From Phaeovibrio sulfidiphilus (GTDB taxonomy: Bacteria > Pseudomonadota > Alphaproteobacteria > Rhodospirillales > Rhodospirillaceae), in NCBI RefSeq assembly GCF_014861485.1, contig NZ_JACZHT010000006.1:62001-126000 (forward strand): a stretch of DNA of 64,000 nucleotides, read 5' to 3'. The number at the start of each line of letters is the position of its first letter. The first letter of the stretch is position 1. Position numbers and translations under genes: made by a program. Of this stretch, positions 18,289 to 26,806 are shown one piece after another. Below the pieces are notes generated by a model. The model was given only the letters and a program-made list of their open reading frames with translations, did not search any database and was not told the origin of the DNA.

Positions 18289-19347
18289 CTACCTGAGGGG
18301 CGCCTCTTTCAGGCAACTCGCGGACTGGCCCTCGACAAGGGCCCCGTCTTTCCAGAGCCCCTTCACGGTCTCCCCGTCGGGACAGATGATCACGCACGGT
18401 CCGTCGGCCAGGCCGGCGACCCAGCGCCCCTCGACCCGGACGCCGTCGGCCCGCACGAAAATTCCAAGACCGTTGCGCCGGCCCTGGGCGAACTCGCCCT
18501 CGAACCGGGATCCGTCCGCCGCGCTGAGAACCCCGTATCCGTGAGGCATCCGGTCACGAACCTCGCCATCGTAGCGGTTTCCGCCGGCGGTGCGGATGGT
18601 GGCCGGGCCCGAGATCTCGCCGTTCACCCACTCGCCCTCGATGGTCGACCCGCCCGAGTAGGTGTAGAGGCCATGACCGTGATAGGCGTTGGCCTGCCAG
18701 CCCCCCTGGTAGCGCTCCCCCGACGGGCGGCTCTCGAAGCCCTCCCCGTCCCGCTGGTCGTTTTTCCAGTCCCCCTCGTAGCGCTGGCCGTCGGGCCACA
18801 CCTGGAGCCCGCGCCCCGAGCGCTGTCCATCCGTCCAGTCCCCCTCGTAGCGGGCACCGGAATGCTCGGTCAGGACACCGGCCCCGTTCGGAACGCCCCG
18901 GGAGAACAGACCCTGGTGGACATCGCCGTCCTGCGAGACGTCAATCCCCTGCCCCTCCGGCACGCCGTCGCGCACATCGCCCTCATAGGAGGCGCCGGAC
19001 GGCCTGCGGATAAACACCCGCCCGTTGGGACGGTTGTCGCGGAACTCCCCCTCGATGATCTCGCCGTTCGGGCCAGTCCAGCGGCCGACGCCGCTCATCT
19101 CGCCGTCCTGGAACTCTCCCTCGTAGCGGGCGTCCCCCTGCGCGGTCCCGTACCCGTGGGCAAGCCCGTTGCGGCCCCGTTCGCCGTCATACGTTCCCGA
19201 AAGGCGCCCGTCGGTGACGGCCGCGCCCCCGGCCTGAGCCGCCACCGGTGCCGGAGGCTTTCCGTACACGTAGACCACCGTTCCCGCAGTCGCGAGAATG
19301 GACACAACAAGGCAGAGAAAAACAATGCGGGACATCGGGTTTTCCAT
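18289..19347 (-). CDS. Membrane-anchored MORN-repeat protein
   Basis: 352 residues. One hydrophobic segment (about 7-29, IVFLCLVVSILATAGTVVYV) with few preceding charges suggests an N-terminal membrane anchor or uncleaved signal. From about residue 50 to 340 there are roughly a dozen MORN repeats, e.g. GARYEGDWTDGQRSGRG and GQRYEGDWKNDQRDGEG, about 23 residues each. MORN proteins are usually scaffold or lipid-binding modules; no enzyme domain is fused here. The start is ambiguous: AGGAG lies only 2 bases before the ATG at 19347 and 13 bases before an in-frame ATG at 19335. It stands alone between the helicase and the small membrane protein genes. Confidence 0.85.
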   Translation of the reverse strand: MENPMSRIVFLCLVVSILATAGTVVYVYGKPPAPVAAQAGGAAVTDGRLSGTYDGERGRNGLAHGYGTAQGDARYEGEFQDGEMSGVGRWTGPNGEIIEGEFRDNRPNGRVFIRRPSGASYEGDVRDGVPEGQGIDVSQDGDVHQGLFSRGVPNGAGVLTEHSGARYEGDWTDGQRSGRGLQVWPDGQRYEGDWKNDQRDGEGFESRPSGERYQGGWQANAYHGHGLYTYSGGSTIEGEWVNGEISGPATIRTAGGNRYDGEVRDRMPHGYGVLSAADGSRFEGEFAQGRRNGLGIFVRADGVRVEGRWVAGLADGPCVIICPDGETVKGLWKDGALVEGQSASCLKEAPLR

Positions 19348-19689
19348 TCTCCTGTGAAACGGCGCCGGGACTCGGTCAGGCCCTTGCGATGCGACAAGGG
19401 GCAGGCCGGGTGCACAAGAGGGCGCAGTCTATCACGTCCGCGCCCCGGGGCTTCAACAGCTTTGAACAGAGCCCCCGGACATCCCGGCCCGGCCCGCCTG
19501 GCCCACCAAACGGGCGCCGTGCGGGCGCGCAGGCATGGATCCGGGAATAAAACGCACCTTCAGGCACCGACTCCGGAGCATGACCCCGTCACATCCGGCC
19601 ACGGGGGCGAGATCCCGTCCCAAACCGTTGCGACCGGGGGAACACGGTCCCCAGATGTGCTTCCTGCTGGCCCGGGCGCGGGCACGGAC
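19348..19689. other. Intergenic stretch
   Basis: About 340 bases between the MORN gene and the small membrane protein gene. No gene, RNA or clear terminator is visible. Confidence 0.45.
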
Positions 19690-20082
19690 CTAGTGAAGCG
19701 CGCTGCCCAGATTGATCCGGCCGCGCACCTGCCCGGTTGCCAGGTCAAGGACGACAAGACGATTCGGCCGTGCCTGGGGCCCGCCCACAAGCTCGACCAC
19801 CAGGGTGTTGCCGGACACCACCATGGAGCGGATCTCGGTGCCCGCGGGCTCGTCCAGGAACAGCATGCCGAAAAAAGCGGGATCGTGCAGAGCGGCACTC
19901 GCACCCGGTTCCGCGGGCGGGGCGGGGATGCCCTCAGTCGGCACAATGCGGCCGGGCGCGCCGGATTCAGCCGCCTCCCCGGACGTGCCGGATCGGGAAT
20001 ACAGCCCGTAGCCCAGGGCACCGAGCCCCACGACAATCAGGGCCAGCATGACAAAAACCAGGGTTTTGACAAACTTCAGCAT
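19690..20082 (-). CDS. Small single-span membrane protein (DUF6476-like)
   Basis: 130 residues from the ATG at 20082, with AGGAAGGA about 8 bases upstream. There is one transmembrane helix near the N-terminus (about 9-30, VMLALIVVGLGALGYGLY). A Pro/Ala-rich linker and a short C-terminal domain follow (about 75-130, with NRLVVLDLATGQVRGRINL). The fold looks like a small beta domain on the periplasmic side. Comparable small proteins are encoded next to rluD in many alphaproteobacteria and annotated DUF6476; this match is from memory of context and shape, not a search. It is divergent from rluD. Function unknown. Confidence 0.75.
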   Translation of the reverse strand: MLKFVKTLVFVMLALIVVGLGALGYGLYSRSGTSGEAAESGAPGRIVPTEGIPAPPAEPGASAALHDPAFFGMLFLDEPAGTEIRSMVVSGNTLVVELVGGPQARPNRLVVLDLATGQVRGRINLGSALH

Positions 20083-20259
20083 GGCACGTCCTTCCTGTTG
20101 CGGGGCCAGCCCCCAAATCCCACACCCGTACGCCCCGTTACAGGGCCAGGGCCAAACACGGGGCCCGGGGCGCCGACCCACCCGGCCCGCGAACATTGCA
20201 GGGAACCGGATAACGATAAGCCCTTGCGCCGGAAAGGGGCTGGCGCCTTATATAGGGCC

Positions 20260-21303
20260 ATGAGCAGCCATTGTGAAACCGAAGACACCTTTGAGGACGA
20301 CGACCTGTCCCCGCCTGCCGCTGCAGTCGGGGCCGGGGCCGGGGCCGGGTGTCACCGTCTCGTGGCGGATGCCGGGGCCGCCGGGGTTCGCCTGGACAAA
20401 TGGCTGAGCACCTCGCTTCCCGACCTTTCGCGCGCGCGCCTCCAGATGCTGGTCCGCTCCGGGCTCGTCGAGATCGACGGACGGACGATAGTCGATCCTG
20501 CCTTGCGGATCAAACCCGGGCAGACGGCCTGCGTCCGCGAGCCCGTTACGGTTCCGGACGCCCCCGCGCCGCTTCCCATGCCTCTGGACGTCCTCCACGA
20601 GGACGAACACCTGATCGTGGTGAACAAGCCCCCCGGGCTGGTGGTCCACCCGGGCGCTGGAAACCCGGACCGGACGTTGGTCAACGGGCTTCTCCACCAC
20701 TGCGGGGGCCGTCTGTCCACCGGAAGTGACCCCCAGCGTCCGGGCATCGTCCACCGTCTGGACAAGGACACAAGCGGTGTCCTGGTCGCGGCAAAAACAG
20801 ATGCGGCCCACGAAGCCCTTGCCGGGCAGTTTGCCGCCCGCCTGCCCGGGAGAACCTATCTGGCCCTGGTGTGGGGAACCCCGATGCCCCCTGCCGGAAC
20901 CATCGAGGGGCAGATTGGCCGTCACCCGAAAAACCGCCAGAAAATGGCGGTTCTTGATCCGGGGGCGGGGAAATACGCCTGCACGCACTACCGCACCCTC
21001 GAGGTGTTCTGCGGCGGGGAGATCAGTCTTGTGGAATGCCGTCTGGAAACCGGACGCACCCACCAGGTCCGGGTTCACCTGTCCTCGTGCGCCCTGCCCC
21101 TTGTCGGGGATCCGCTCTACGGGCGCAAGTCGGTGCCCAGGGCCTGGGCCGGGCGGCTGCGGGGCTTCGAGCGGCAGGCCCTGCACGCGGTGGAGGTTGC
21201 GTTCACCCATCCGGTCACCGGCGAGACGCTGCGTTTCCGGGCCGAGCCCCCGGAGGACATGGGTGCTCTTATCGAAACGATAAGACGCAACACAAACAGA
21301 TAG
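20260..21303 (+). CDS. rluD: RluD-type 23S rRNA pseudouridine synthase
   Basis: 347 residues from the ATG at 20260. The N-terminal about 30 residues are acidic and Gly/Ala-rich. An S4 RNA-binding domain spans about 43-95 (RLDKWLSTSLPDLSRARLQ). The catalytic domain carries HRLDKDTSG (165-173) with nucleophile Asp168, plus the RTHQVRVHL motif. RluD isomerises uridines in helix 69 of 23S rRNA (1911/1915/1917 in E. coli), needed for normal 50S assembly. RluA/RluC relatives share these motifs; the S4 domain and context favour RluC/RluD. The stop abuts the stop of the convergent autotransporter gene with no spacer. Confidence 0.92.
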   Translation: MSSHCETEDTFEDDDLSPPAAAVGAGAGAGCHRLVADAGAAGVRLDKWLSTSLPDLSRARLQMLVRSGLVEIDGRTIVDPALRIKPGQTACVREPVTVPDAPAPLPMPLDVLHEDEHLIVVNKPPGLVVHPGAGNPDRTLVNGLLHHCGGRLSTGSDPQRPGIVHRLDKDTSGVLVAAKTDAAHEALAGQFAARLPGRTYLALVWGTPMPPAGTIEGQIGRHPKNRQKMAVLDPGAGKYACTHYRTLEVFCGGEISLVECRLETGRTHQVRVHLSSCALPLVGDPLYGRKSVPRAWAGRLRGFERQALHAVEVAFTHPVTGETLRFRAEPPEDMGALIETIRRNTNR

Positions 21304-23385
21304 TTAGAACTCGTATTTCACGCGAAGCCACAGGGTGTGGGCGTCATACCGGTCGCCAACCATCAGGGCGTAGCCCCCGTTCAGAGTGAAGCTGTCCCCC
21401 GCATGGTAGGTGGCTCCCAGGCCGATCTGGCCGAAGTGGCGCCCCCGGTCCTGGCCCGTCATGCGGATTCCCGACAGACCCGACAGGCCGTACTCAAGGT
21501 CCACCGCCGTGTCGAGAGCCTCGTAAAGATAGGTGCCGGACGCCCTCAGCTCGAACCCCGGTGTGACCTGGTGGGCAACCTCGACCCCCACCCGGGGCCT
21601 TAGAGACTGGAGGTCCGTGGACCGTACATCCATGGGAGTGGCACCGCTGGTTTCCCGGTAAGCTCCCTGGGAAACGGATGTGTAATCCACTCCGATGGAC
21701 GGGCTCAGGCGCCAGGACGTGGCAATCTCGAAGTCCTGCCCCATTTCTCCGGCAACCCGGAAGGTGTGGCTGTCCACGTCGGCGCTTGCGGTCGTGCCCC
21801 CGAGTTCCCGCCGGTCCTGATCCGCATTGGTGTAAAGATAGCCCGCGGAGGCCGACAGCCAGGGCGCGAGCGTCCCTTCGGTGTTCAGGGGGTCGGTGAC
21901 CACGGAGACCACAGCGCCGAACGATTTGGTCTGGCTCTGGCCGTCCGAGCCGAGATCCAGCCGGCCCAGGGCCGCCACGCCGGCAACGCTGAGGGTCAGG
22001 GGCCCCATCCGGGTGGACAGCCCGGCACTGCCGCCTCCCCAGTTGAAGGTCGAGTCCGCGTAGGAGGCGCTTGCCTCCCGCAGATGGTCGAACCCGCCAA
22101 GCGGGGTAAACCACACGGACAGATCCTCTTTCGGCCGTACAAGGTCGGAGATGTAGGACACCGACTCCCGGGACGCGACCTGCTGGACCGCCGGGGGCCG
22201 GGTGCGTACCAGCGTCTCGCGGCGAACCGCGTTGAACCCCGCGTCCATGACCACCATGCTGACCCGGGGCAGGAGCGCCCCCGCCTGGGGGGTGAGGGTG
22301 CGCAGGGCCGCCGACGTCCCGTCCGCGGTGAAGGTATTGGAGAGACGGTCGTAGAGGGCGCTGTTCTCCGCGCTCACGTTCGGAGACGTCTCGACCGCGA
22401 GGGCCACGTTCCGGACCGGCCCCTCCAGAAGGTCCGAAAGGGGCGCCAGCCGCGTCACGGACACGCTGGCCGAGCGGCGGTCTTCCGACAGGGTTACCTC
22501 ATAGCCGAGAACACCGCTTGTCCGCCGACCCACCCAGCCCGCGTTGTCCTGAATGGTCCCGTCCAGATTGGCGGTGGCAATCTCGATCACGGTCCCAGCC
22601 GCCTGCGCCGAGCCGGTGGGAAGGTCCAGGACGCCCGATGTGTAGAGGGACAGGGTCGCCCCCTTCTCGATCACGACATCGCTTTTCGCCACAGCCGCGT
22701 CGTCGTGGGACAGAACCATGCGGCCGACGGCCCAGCCGGAGCCGTCCGTCTTCCGGGTGACCGGCAGGTAGAGCGTGCCCCCGGCGCCGATCAGCACATC
22801 CGGCCCCAGCTCCCGCCCCGTGTCATCCGTCCGGGCACCGCTTAACACAAAGGCCCTGCTTCTCGCGTTGCCGCCCGTATCCGGAAGCAGGGTCAGGGTG
22901 CCCGAGTACAGGCGAAGGTGCTCGGCGCTGATCCCGGTTCCGCCCTTCTCCCCGTGCGCCTCAACCTGCCCGCCGGCCGCGATCCAGAACTCGCCGGTGG
23001 ACACAAGGCCGGACGCCTGTGCGCCCGAGCCCCTCGCCTCCACACGGGCTCCGCTGACACCGATATCCTGCGAGACATAAAGGCCGTGGAGAACCCCGCT
23101 GTCCCCCTTTCCGGACGCGCTGAGAGACACCCCGGCCTGAAGCTCCAGGTCCGCGTCAAACGGGCGCACAGTCCCGGACGATGTGTTCTCAAAGACCAGA
23201 GCGCCTGAAGGAAGGATCGCACGACCGTTGTCGGCCGAGGGCTTGCGGGAGGACAGGGTCCAGATATCCTCGAGCGGTCGGGTCACCCCAATCCACTCCT
23301 CGGCGGCCATGGCCTCCCCTGCCCCGAAAAGGCAGAGCAGAACCGGAAGGGTCCAGAGCGCTGAACGTGCTGTTCCATGTGCCAT
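21304..23385 (-). CDS. Autotransporter (type Va) outer-membrane protein
   Basis: 693 residues from the ATG at 23385. A signal peptide is seen at 1-27 (hydrophobic LWTLPVLLCLFGAGEAMA). The passenger (about 28-400) is rich in short beta-strand units such as GVSLSASGKGDSG and ASGLVSTGEFWIAAGG, as expected for a beta-helix. The C-terminal about 270 residues form the autotransporter barrel, with alternating hydrophobics and the terminal signature WLRVKYEF ending in Phe. The barrel should insert into the outer membrane and export the passenger. No protease triad, RGD or other functional motif was recognised, so the role (adhesion or surface coat) is open. Confidence 0.88.
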   Translation of the reverse strand: MAHGTARSALWTLPVLLCLFGAGEAMAAEEWIGVTRPLEDIWTLSSRKPSADNGRAILPSGALVFENTSSGTVRPFDADLELQAGVSLSASGKGDSGVLHGLYVSQDIGVSGARVEARGSGAQASGLVSTGEFWIAAGGQVEAHGEKGGTGISAEHLRLYSGTLTLLPDTGGNARSRAFVLSGARTDDTGRELGPDVLIGAGGTLYLPVTRKTDGSGWAVGRMVLSHDDAAVAKSDVVIEKGATLSLYTSGVLDLPTGSAQAAGTVIEIATANLDGTIQDNAGWVGRRTSGVLGYEVTLSEDRRSASVSVTRLAPLSDLLEGPVRNVALAVETSPNVSAENSALYDRLSNTFTADGTSAALRTLTPQAGALLPRVSMVVMDAGFNAVRRETLVRTRPPAVQQVASRESVSYISDLVRPKEDLSVWFTPLGGFDHLREASASYADSTFNWGGGSAGLSTRMGPLTLSVAGVAALGRLDLGSDGQSQTKSFGAVVSVVTDPLNTEGTLAPWLSASAGYLYTNADQDRRELGGTTASADVDSHTFRVAGEMGQDFEIATSWRLSPSIGVDYTSVSQGAYRETSGATPMDVRSTDLQSLRPRVGVEVAHQVTPGFELRASGTYLYEALDTAVDLEYGLSGLSGIRMTGQDRGRHFGQIGLGATYHAGDSFTLNGGYALMVGDRYDAHTLWLRVKYEF

Positions 23386-24518
23386 GTCAACACCCGAGCG
23401 TGCGCGGAAGCGGGCCGCCTCTGAAAAGGGGGCTGCCTGCACCCGACGGCACAGGAGCCCGGCAAGCAGGCATACGCCAGAAGTCTAAGCGGGAACCCTT
23501 AATAGTTTACAAACTTGAGATGTAAAACCAAGGCGCCGCTCGGAACCGGACGGGGTCGTGCGATGATTCCCGTCCCGTTCAGCCGCAGGAGTAAACGGAT
23601 ACGGGAGCGGGCCGGGCTGCATGCGGATGCGTCCGGCGGGAAGGAATACGGGACGGAGGGAATGAACGGGGCCTGCCGCGTGGAGGGGTGTGCGGCGCAT
23701 CCGGTCGTTGGCAGTTCGTTTGGAACCGTCGTTACTCAGATGCGCCGCACGTCACGGAACGTCGGACGGAAACGTCCAGTTGCCCCGTGAAAAACGAGGT
23801 CGCCTGCCGCTTTTCGCTGGCGCCGACCGCCCCCTTCCGGCCCTTGGCCTGGGGGGTAAGGCTGTTGGACGGATTGAAGCCTATCGCAATCATTGGATGT
23901 CTTGCAACCCGTGATTTTATAAATCCAACCCGTTGAAAATAGAAACGAATTCGAGACAAAAACCACTTCCGAACAGGAAGTTTCGGAGAAACCGGCGTAT
24001 TTTGGACATGCTCAAACGACGCTTTCGTGTTACGTTTGAAACTGTAGTCGCGCAACCGCGTCCTCCTGTGTCACGCCCCGAATAACGGAAACAAACCCCA
24101 GCACCCGAATACCACATTTCAACCGCCGGGACCGGGACATCGCAGACTCCGGGGCATGCCTTGCCAGGGCTTTGGCTGGAAGGGCACGCGGGACCGCGCA
24201 AGGCCGCTTCCCGGACCCCGGGGGCAGCTCCGTCCCGGGGCTTTTCCGGTTGTGAGCGGCGCGTTTCCGGTCACGTTCAAAAGGCCCCGTCCTTGGGTCT
24301 CGGGAGTCTTTTCGTGACCGCCCCACGGTGTCTGTGTCCGCCCCACCGGCGACATCGACACAATTGCACTTATGGGAAAAACGGTCAAGGATGAAAGTTC
24401 AAATCCGAGCCGTTGCCCGCAAACCTGAGTACTGGAGTTAGACGTTTGTGCAAATCAGGGTATGTTGTCCGTTCCGGTGCCTGCGGGCATCTCCGCGACA
24501 ACCGGAGTCAGAAGACTG
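23386..24518. other. 1.1-kb gap with several hairpins, relatively AT-rich
   Basis: No convincing coding sequence. The stretch around 23880-24050 is clearly more AT-rich than its neighbours. It contains an 11-bp inverted repeat (23690-23700 / 23740-23750), a nested hairpin with a GAAA tetraloop (23753-23789), a bulged hairpin (23798-23828) and a 6-bp hairpin (23965-23981). A GC-rich hairpin followed by CTTTT lies at 24216-24245. It may hold an unannotated RNA or decayed foreign DNA; see findings. Confidence 0.5.
23690..23750. repeat. 11-bp perfect inverted repeat with 39-bp spacer
   Basis: GTGCGGCGCAT at 23690-23700 is the exact reverse complement of ATGCGCCGCAC at 23740-23750. It could be a long-range RNA stem or a relic of terminal repeats. 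Confidence 0.6.
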
Positions 24519-25346
24519 ATGTCTGACCTCAGATCCTCGTTTCGCGAGCGAATCGAGACACTGATTACCCTTTATAACGGCAACGCCATGAAACTGGCGC
24601 GGGATACGGGCGTGACCCGGTCCGCGCTTGAGAAATGGCGCAAGGGACTCTCGGAGGCGTCACGCGAAAGTCTCGAGAAGCTGGCCCGGGGTGCGGGCGT
24701 ATCCCTCACCTGGCTGGTGACGGGAGACGGGGACATGTTCCCGGGCTCCGCCGGCGCACATTACCTGGCAGCGGACCCCGGTCAGGACTGTCCCCCTGTC
24801 CCCCACGCTCCCGGGGGCGCGTCGCTCACGCCTGATCCGGTTCTGGAGCGATTTCTGGATATGCTCGAGTTTTTGGGGCCGGATCTGGAGGGGATTGCCT
24901 CCCGGGCCAGGGTGTCCCGCACCCGGATCACCGCGTTTCGCAGCAGGGAGACCGTCCCGACCGGGAGGGAGCGCGAAGCCCTCGTCCGCGCGGCCGGTGT
25001 GTCGTCCTCGTGGATTGAAACGGGGCTCGGGATGATGATCGCGGCGCACGTCCGGCCGGGTGAACGGCTGCCACGCGTGGCCGATGATCTCCCCGCAGGG
25101 CCGTCCCTCATCTCGGATCCCGGTCGTCCGGGAGGCTCCGGGGCTCCGATCGATCCGGAGGGGCTTGCCGTCATCACCGATCACCTTGAGCTCCTTTACA
25201 GGGAGAAGGGCCTCCCCTGTTCCGCCGGTGTTCTGGCACGCCGCGCCGCCGAGATCGCCCAGGACGTGGCGCTGGTCGCCCGTGACCCGGCCGATGCGGA
25301 GATTGCCGTCTCCATGGCTCTGCTGACCATCCGGCGCACCCTGTGA
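24519..25346 (+). CDS. XRE-like transcriptional regulator with duplicated module
   Basis: 275 residues from the ATG at 24519 (GGAG about 11 bases upstream; an in-frame ATG at 24462 is an alternative). The first module (about 7-74) resembles phage-type CI/XRE repressors: AMKLARDTGVTRSALEKWRKG is a helix-turn-helix, followed by GVSLTWLVTGDGDMF. A second, more divergent copy lies exactly 100 residues later: IASRARVSRTRITAFRS, then GVSSSWIETGLGMMI (160-174). No LexA/S24 peptidase Ser-Lys dyad is visible. The C-terminal about 70 residues (ITDHLELLYREKGL onward) are helical and could dimerise. No adjacent phage or toxin genes are seen. Targets are unknown; autoregulation is possible. Confidence 0.8.
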   Translation: MSDLRSSFRERIETLITLYNGNAMKLARDTGVTRSALEKWRKGLSEASRESLEKLARGAGVSLTWLVTGDGDMFPGSAGAHYLAADPGQDCPPVPHAPGGASLTPDPVLERFLDMLEFLGPDLEGIASRARVSRTRITAFRSRETVPTGREREALVRAAGVSSSWIETGLGMMIAAHVRPGERLPRVADDLPAGPSLISDPGRPGGSGAPIDPEGLAVITDHLELLYREKGLPCSAGVLARRAAEIAQDVALVARDPADAEIAVSMALLTIRRTL

Positions 25347-25837
25347 AGGTGGGGCCGTTGACGGAGCGCCCGCATCCGCCTCGCCCTCCGGGCACCGGCT
25401 GACGACAGCGAGCAGCGTCCGCCGCCTCACTGCCACAGCCTCACAATCGCAACCATGCCGGACGGCCAGACAGCCAGCTTCGGGCCGGCAGGACGCCGTA
25501 CCGCGCGCCGGGTGCGTTTTTCCGCCCCACACCCTGCTCTGCCCTGTGTGTTTCCCGGGCGACGGGCCATCACGCGGGCGCTTCGCATGGCCGGACCGCC
25601 CTTCCCCAACGGGGCGCTGACAGAGGCGTGCAGCGCCATAAGGCGCGCGCCGGCCTTGCGCCTCCTCCTCTCCGTCCTCCGGGGAGCAGTTCCCGTCAGG
25701 GCATTATGCTGTTGAAGCGGGCGCCGTGGGCTTACACAATGGGGTTGAGGCAGGGCGGGCGCGCACGCGGCCCTCCGGGACAAGACGCCCCACCCCGAAC
25801 GAGGAACGCGGAGAGAAAAAAGCGAGGGCAACGGACG
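25347..25837. other. Intergenic stretch
   Basis: About 490 GC-rich bases between the XRE regulator and the GNAT gene. I see no convincing gene, repeat or RNA. Confidence 0.45.
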
Positions 25838-26296
25838 ATGACGGATGGACACCTCACAGATCTGCTGATTGAGGAGGCCCTGATCTCGGATCTGGACGAG
25901 GTCCAGCGCCTTGATGCCCTGGTCACGGCCCACCCGAAACCGGACCACTGGCGCCTGCTGATCGAGGGAAGCCGCACCTCTCCGGAAAGCCGGTTCTTTC
26001 TGGTGGCGCGCCGGGGCGACCGCCTTCTGGGTCTTATTGCCGGTGAAATCCGTGTCTGGGAGTTCGGCTCCCCACCCTGCGGCTGGATCTATACGGTCGC
26101 CGTCGATCCCGACGCCCGGGAGACAGCGGTGGGCACCCGTCTGTTCCAGGCCATCTGCGCCCGGTTTCGCCGTCAGGGGGCATCGACCGTCCGCACCATG
26201 GTCGGGCGCAACGAGCACCTGGTCCTGTCCTTCTTCCGAAGCCAGGGCATGATGGCCGGACCCTTTGTGGAACTGGAGATGGAGATCCGGCCATGA
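25838..26296 (+). CDS. GNAT family N-acetyltransferase
   Basis: 152 residues from the ATG at 25838. The pattern fits a single GNAT domain: an N-terminal helix pair, FFLVARRGDRLLGLIAGEI (beta2-beta4), then IYTVAVDPDARETAVGTRLF, the acetyl-CoA pyrophosphate-loop region (motif A, here T-x-VGTRL rather than the usual Q/R-x-x-G-x-G/A). MVGRNEHLVLSFFRSQGM follows, the motif-B helix that contacts CoA. The substrate (small molecule or protein N-terminus) cannot be predicted. It overlaps the downstream Rrf2 gene by ATGA (26293-26296), so the two are translationally coupled. There is no signal peptide. Confidence 0.88.
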   Translation: MTDGHLTDLLIEEALISDLDEVQRLDALVTAHPKPDHWRLLIEGSRTSPESRFFLVARRGDRLLGLIAGEIRVWEFGSPPCGWIYTVAVDPDARETAVGTRLFQAICARFRRQGASTVRTMVGRNEHLVLSFFRSQGMMAGPFVELEMEIRP

Positions 26297-26706
26297 ACCT
26301 CCAGATGGCAACGCGCCATGCCCTTTTCGCGGTTCTTGAGCTGGCCTCCCGGCCGGACGAGCAACTGTCCGCCCTCGATATTGCGGACCGCTATGATATT
26401 TCCGCGAACCACCTGGCCAAGGTTCTGCGTGTTCTGGGACGGGCCGGAATTGTCGAGGCCGTCCGGGGTGTCGGCGGCGGCTACCGCTTTGTTGGTAAGG
26501 CCAAACGCCTGTCCCTCATGGACATTGTGAGCCTGTTTGAGCCCATCGGCTCTCCGGACCACAGCACCGCCCCCGGAGCCCGGACGCCCCAGGGCCAGGC
26601 CCTGCGTCTCGTCATGACGGAAATCGAGGACACTGCCCGCTCCACCCTGTCCTCGATCACGGTGGAGACCATGCTCAAGCTCGCCGGGCGGATGGACGCT
26701 CCCTAG
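26293..26706 (+). CDS. Rrf2 family transcriptional regulator without cysteines
   Basis: 137 residues. A winged helix-turn-helix spans about 5-70: ATRHALFAVLELA, LSALDIADRYDISANHLAKV and the wing VRGVGGGYRF are typical of Rrf2/IscR/NsrR. The family normally senses Fe-S status, NO or redox through three clustered cysteines after about residue 90. This protein has no cysteine at all, so it cannot hold a cysteine-ligated cluster. It may instead respond to a small ligand, like the CymR subgroup. It is coupled to the upstream GNAT gene (ATGA overlap) and followed by a terminator, so the pair is a two-gene unit. Confidence 0.9.
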   Translation: MNLQMATRHALFAVLELASRPDEQLSALDIADRYDISANHLAKVLRVLGRAGIVEAVRGVGGGYRFVGKAKRLSLMDIVSLFEPIGSPDHSTAPGARTPQGQALRLVMTEIEDTARSTLSSITVETMLKLAGRMDAP

Positions 26707-26718
26707 CGCCCACGCGCC

Positions 26719-26757
26719 AAGGGCGCCAACAGGGGGCACGGGCCCCGGGCGCCTTTT
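26719..26757 (+). terminator. Terminator after the GNAT-Rrf2 unit
   Basis: GGCGCC (26722-26727) pairs with GGCGCC (26748-26753). The stem can extend through flanking A-T pairs, an inner GGGGC/GCCCC hairpin can fill the loop, and TTTT follows. It lies between two convergent genes. Confidence 0.6.
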
Positions 26758-26806
26758 GCGGGCGTGTCAGGCCGCCGGCCCAACAGCGGTTCGCGGGACG
26801 GGGCCG

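Noticed and set aside
23732-24055. Possible 107-codon minus-strand gene in the orphan gap
   Set aside because: No ribosome site, no recognisable motif, and its composition simply follows the local AT-rich DNA.
24372-24415. tRNA-like T-loop sequence (GTTCAAATCC)
   Set aside because: The flanking bases do not form a T-stem and no acceptor, D or anticodon arm is present.
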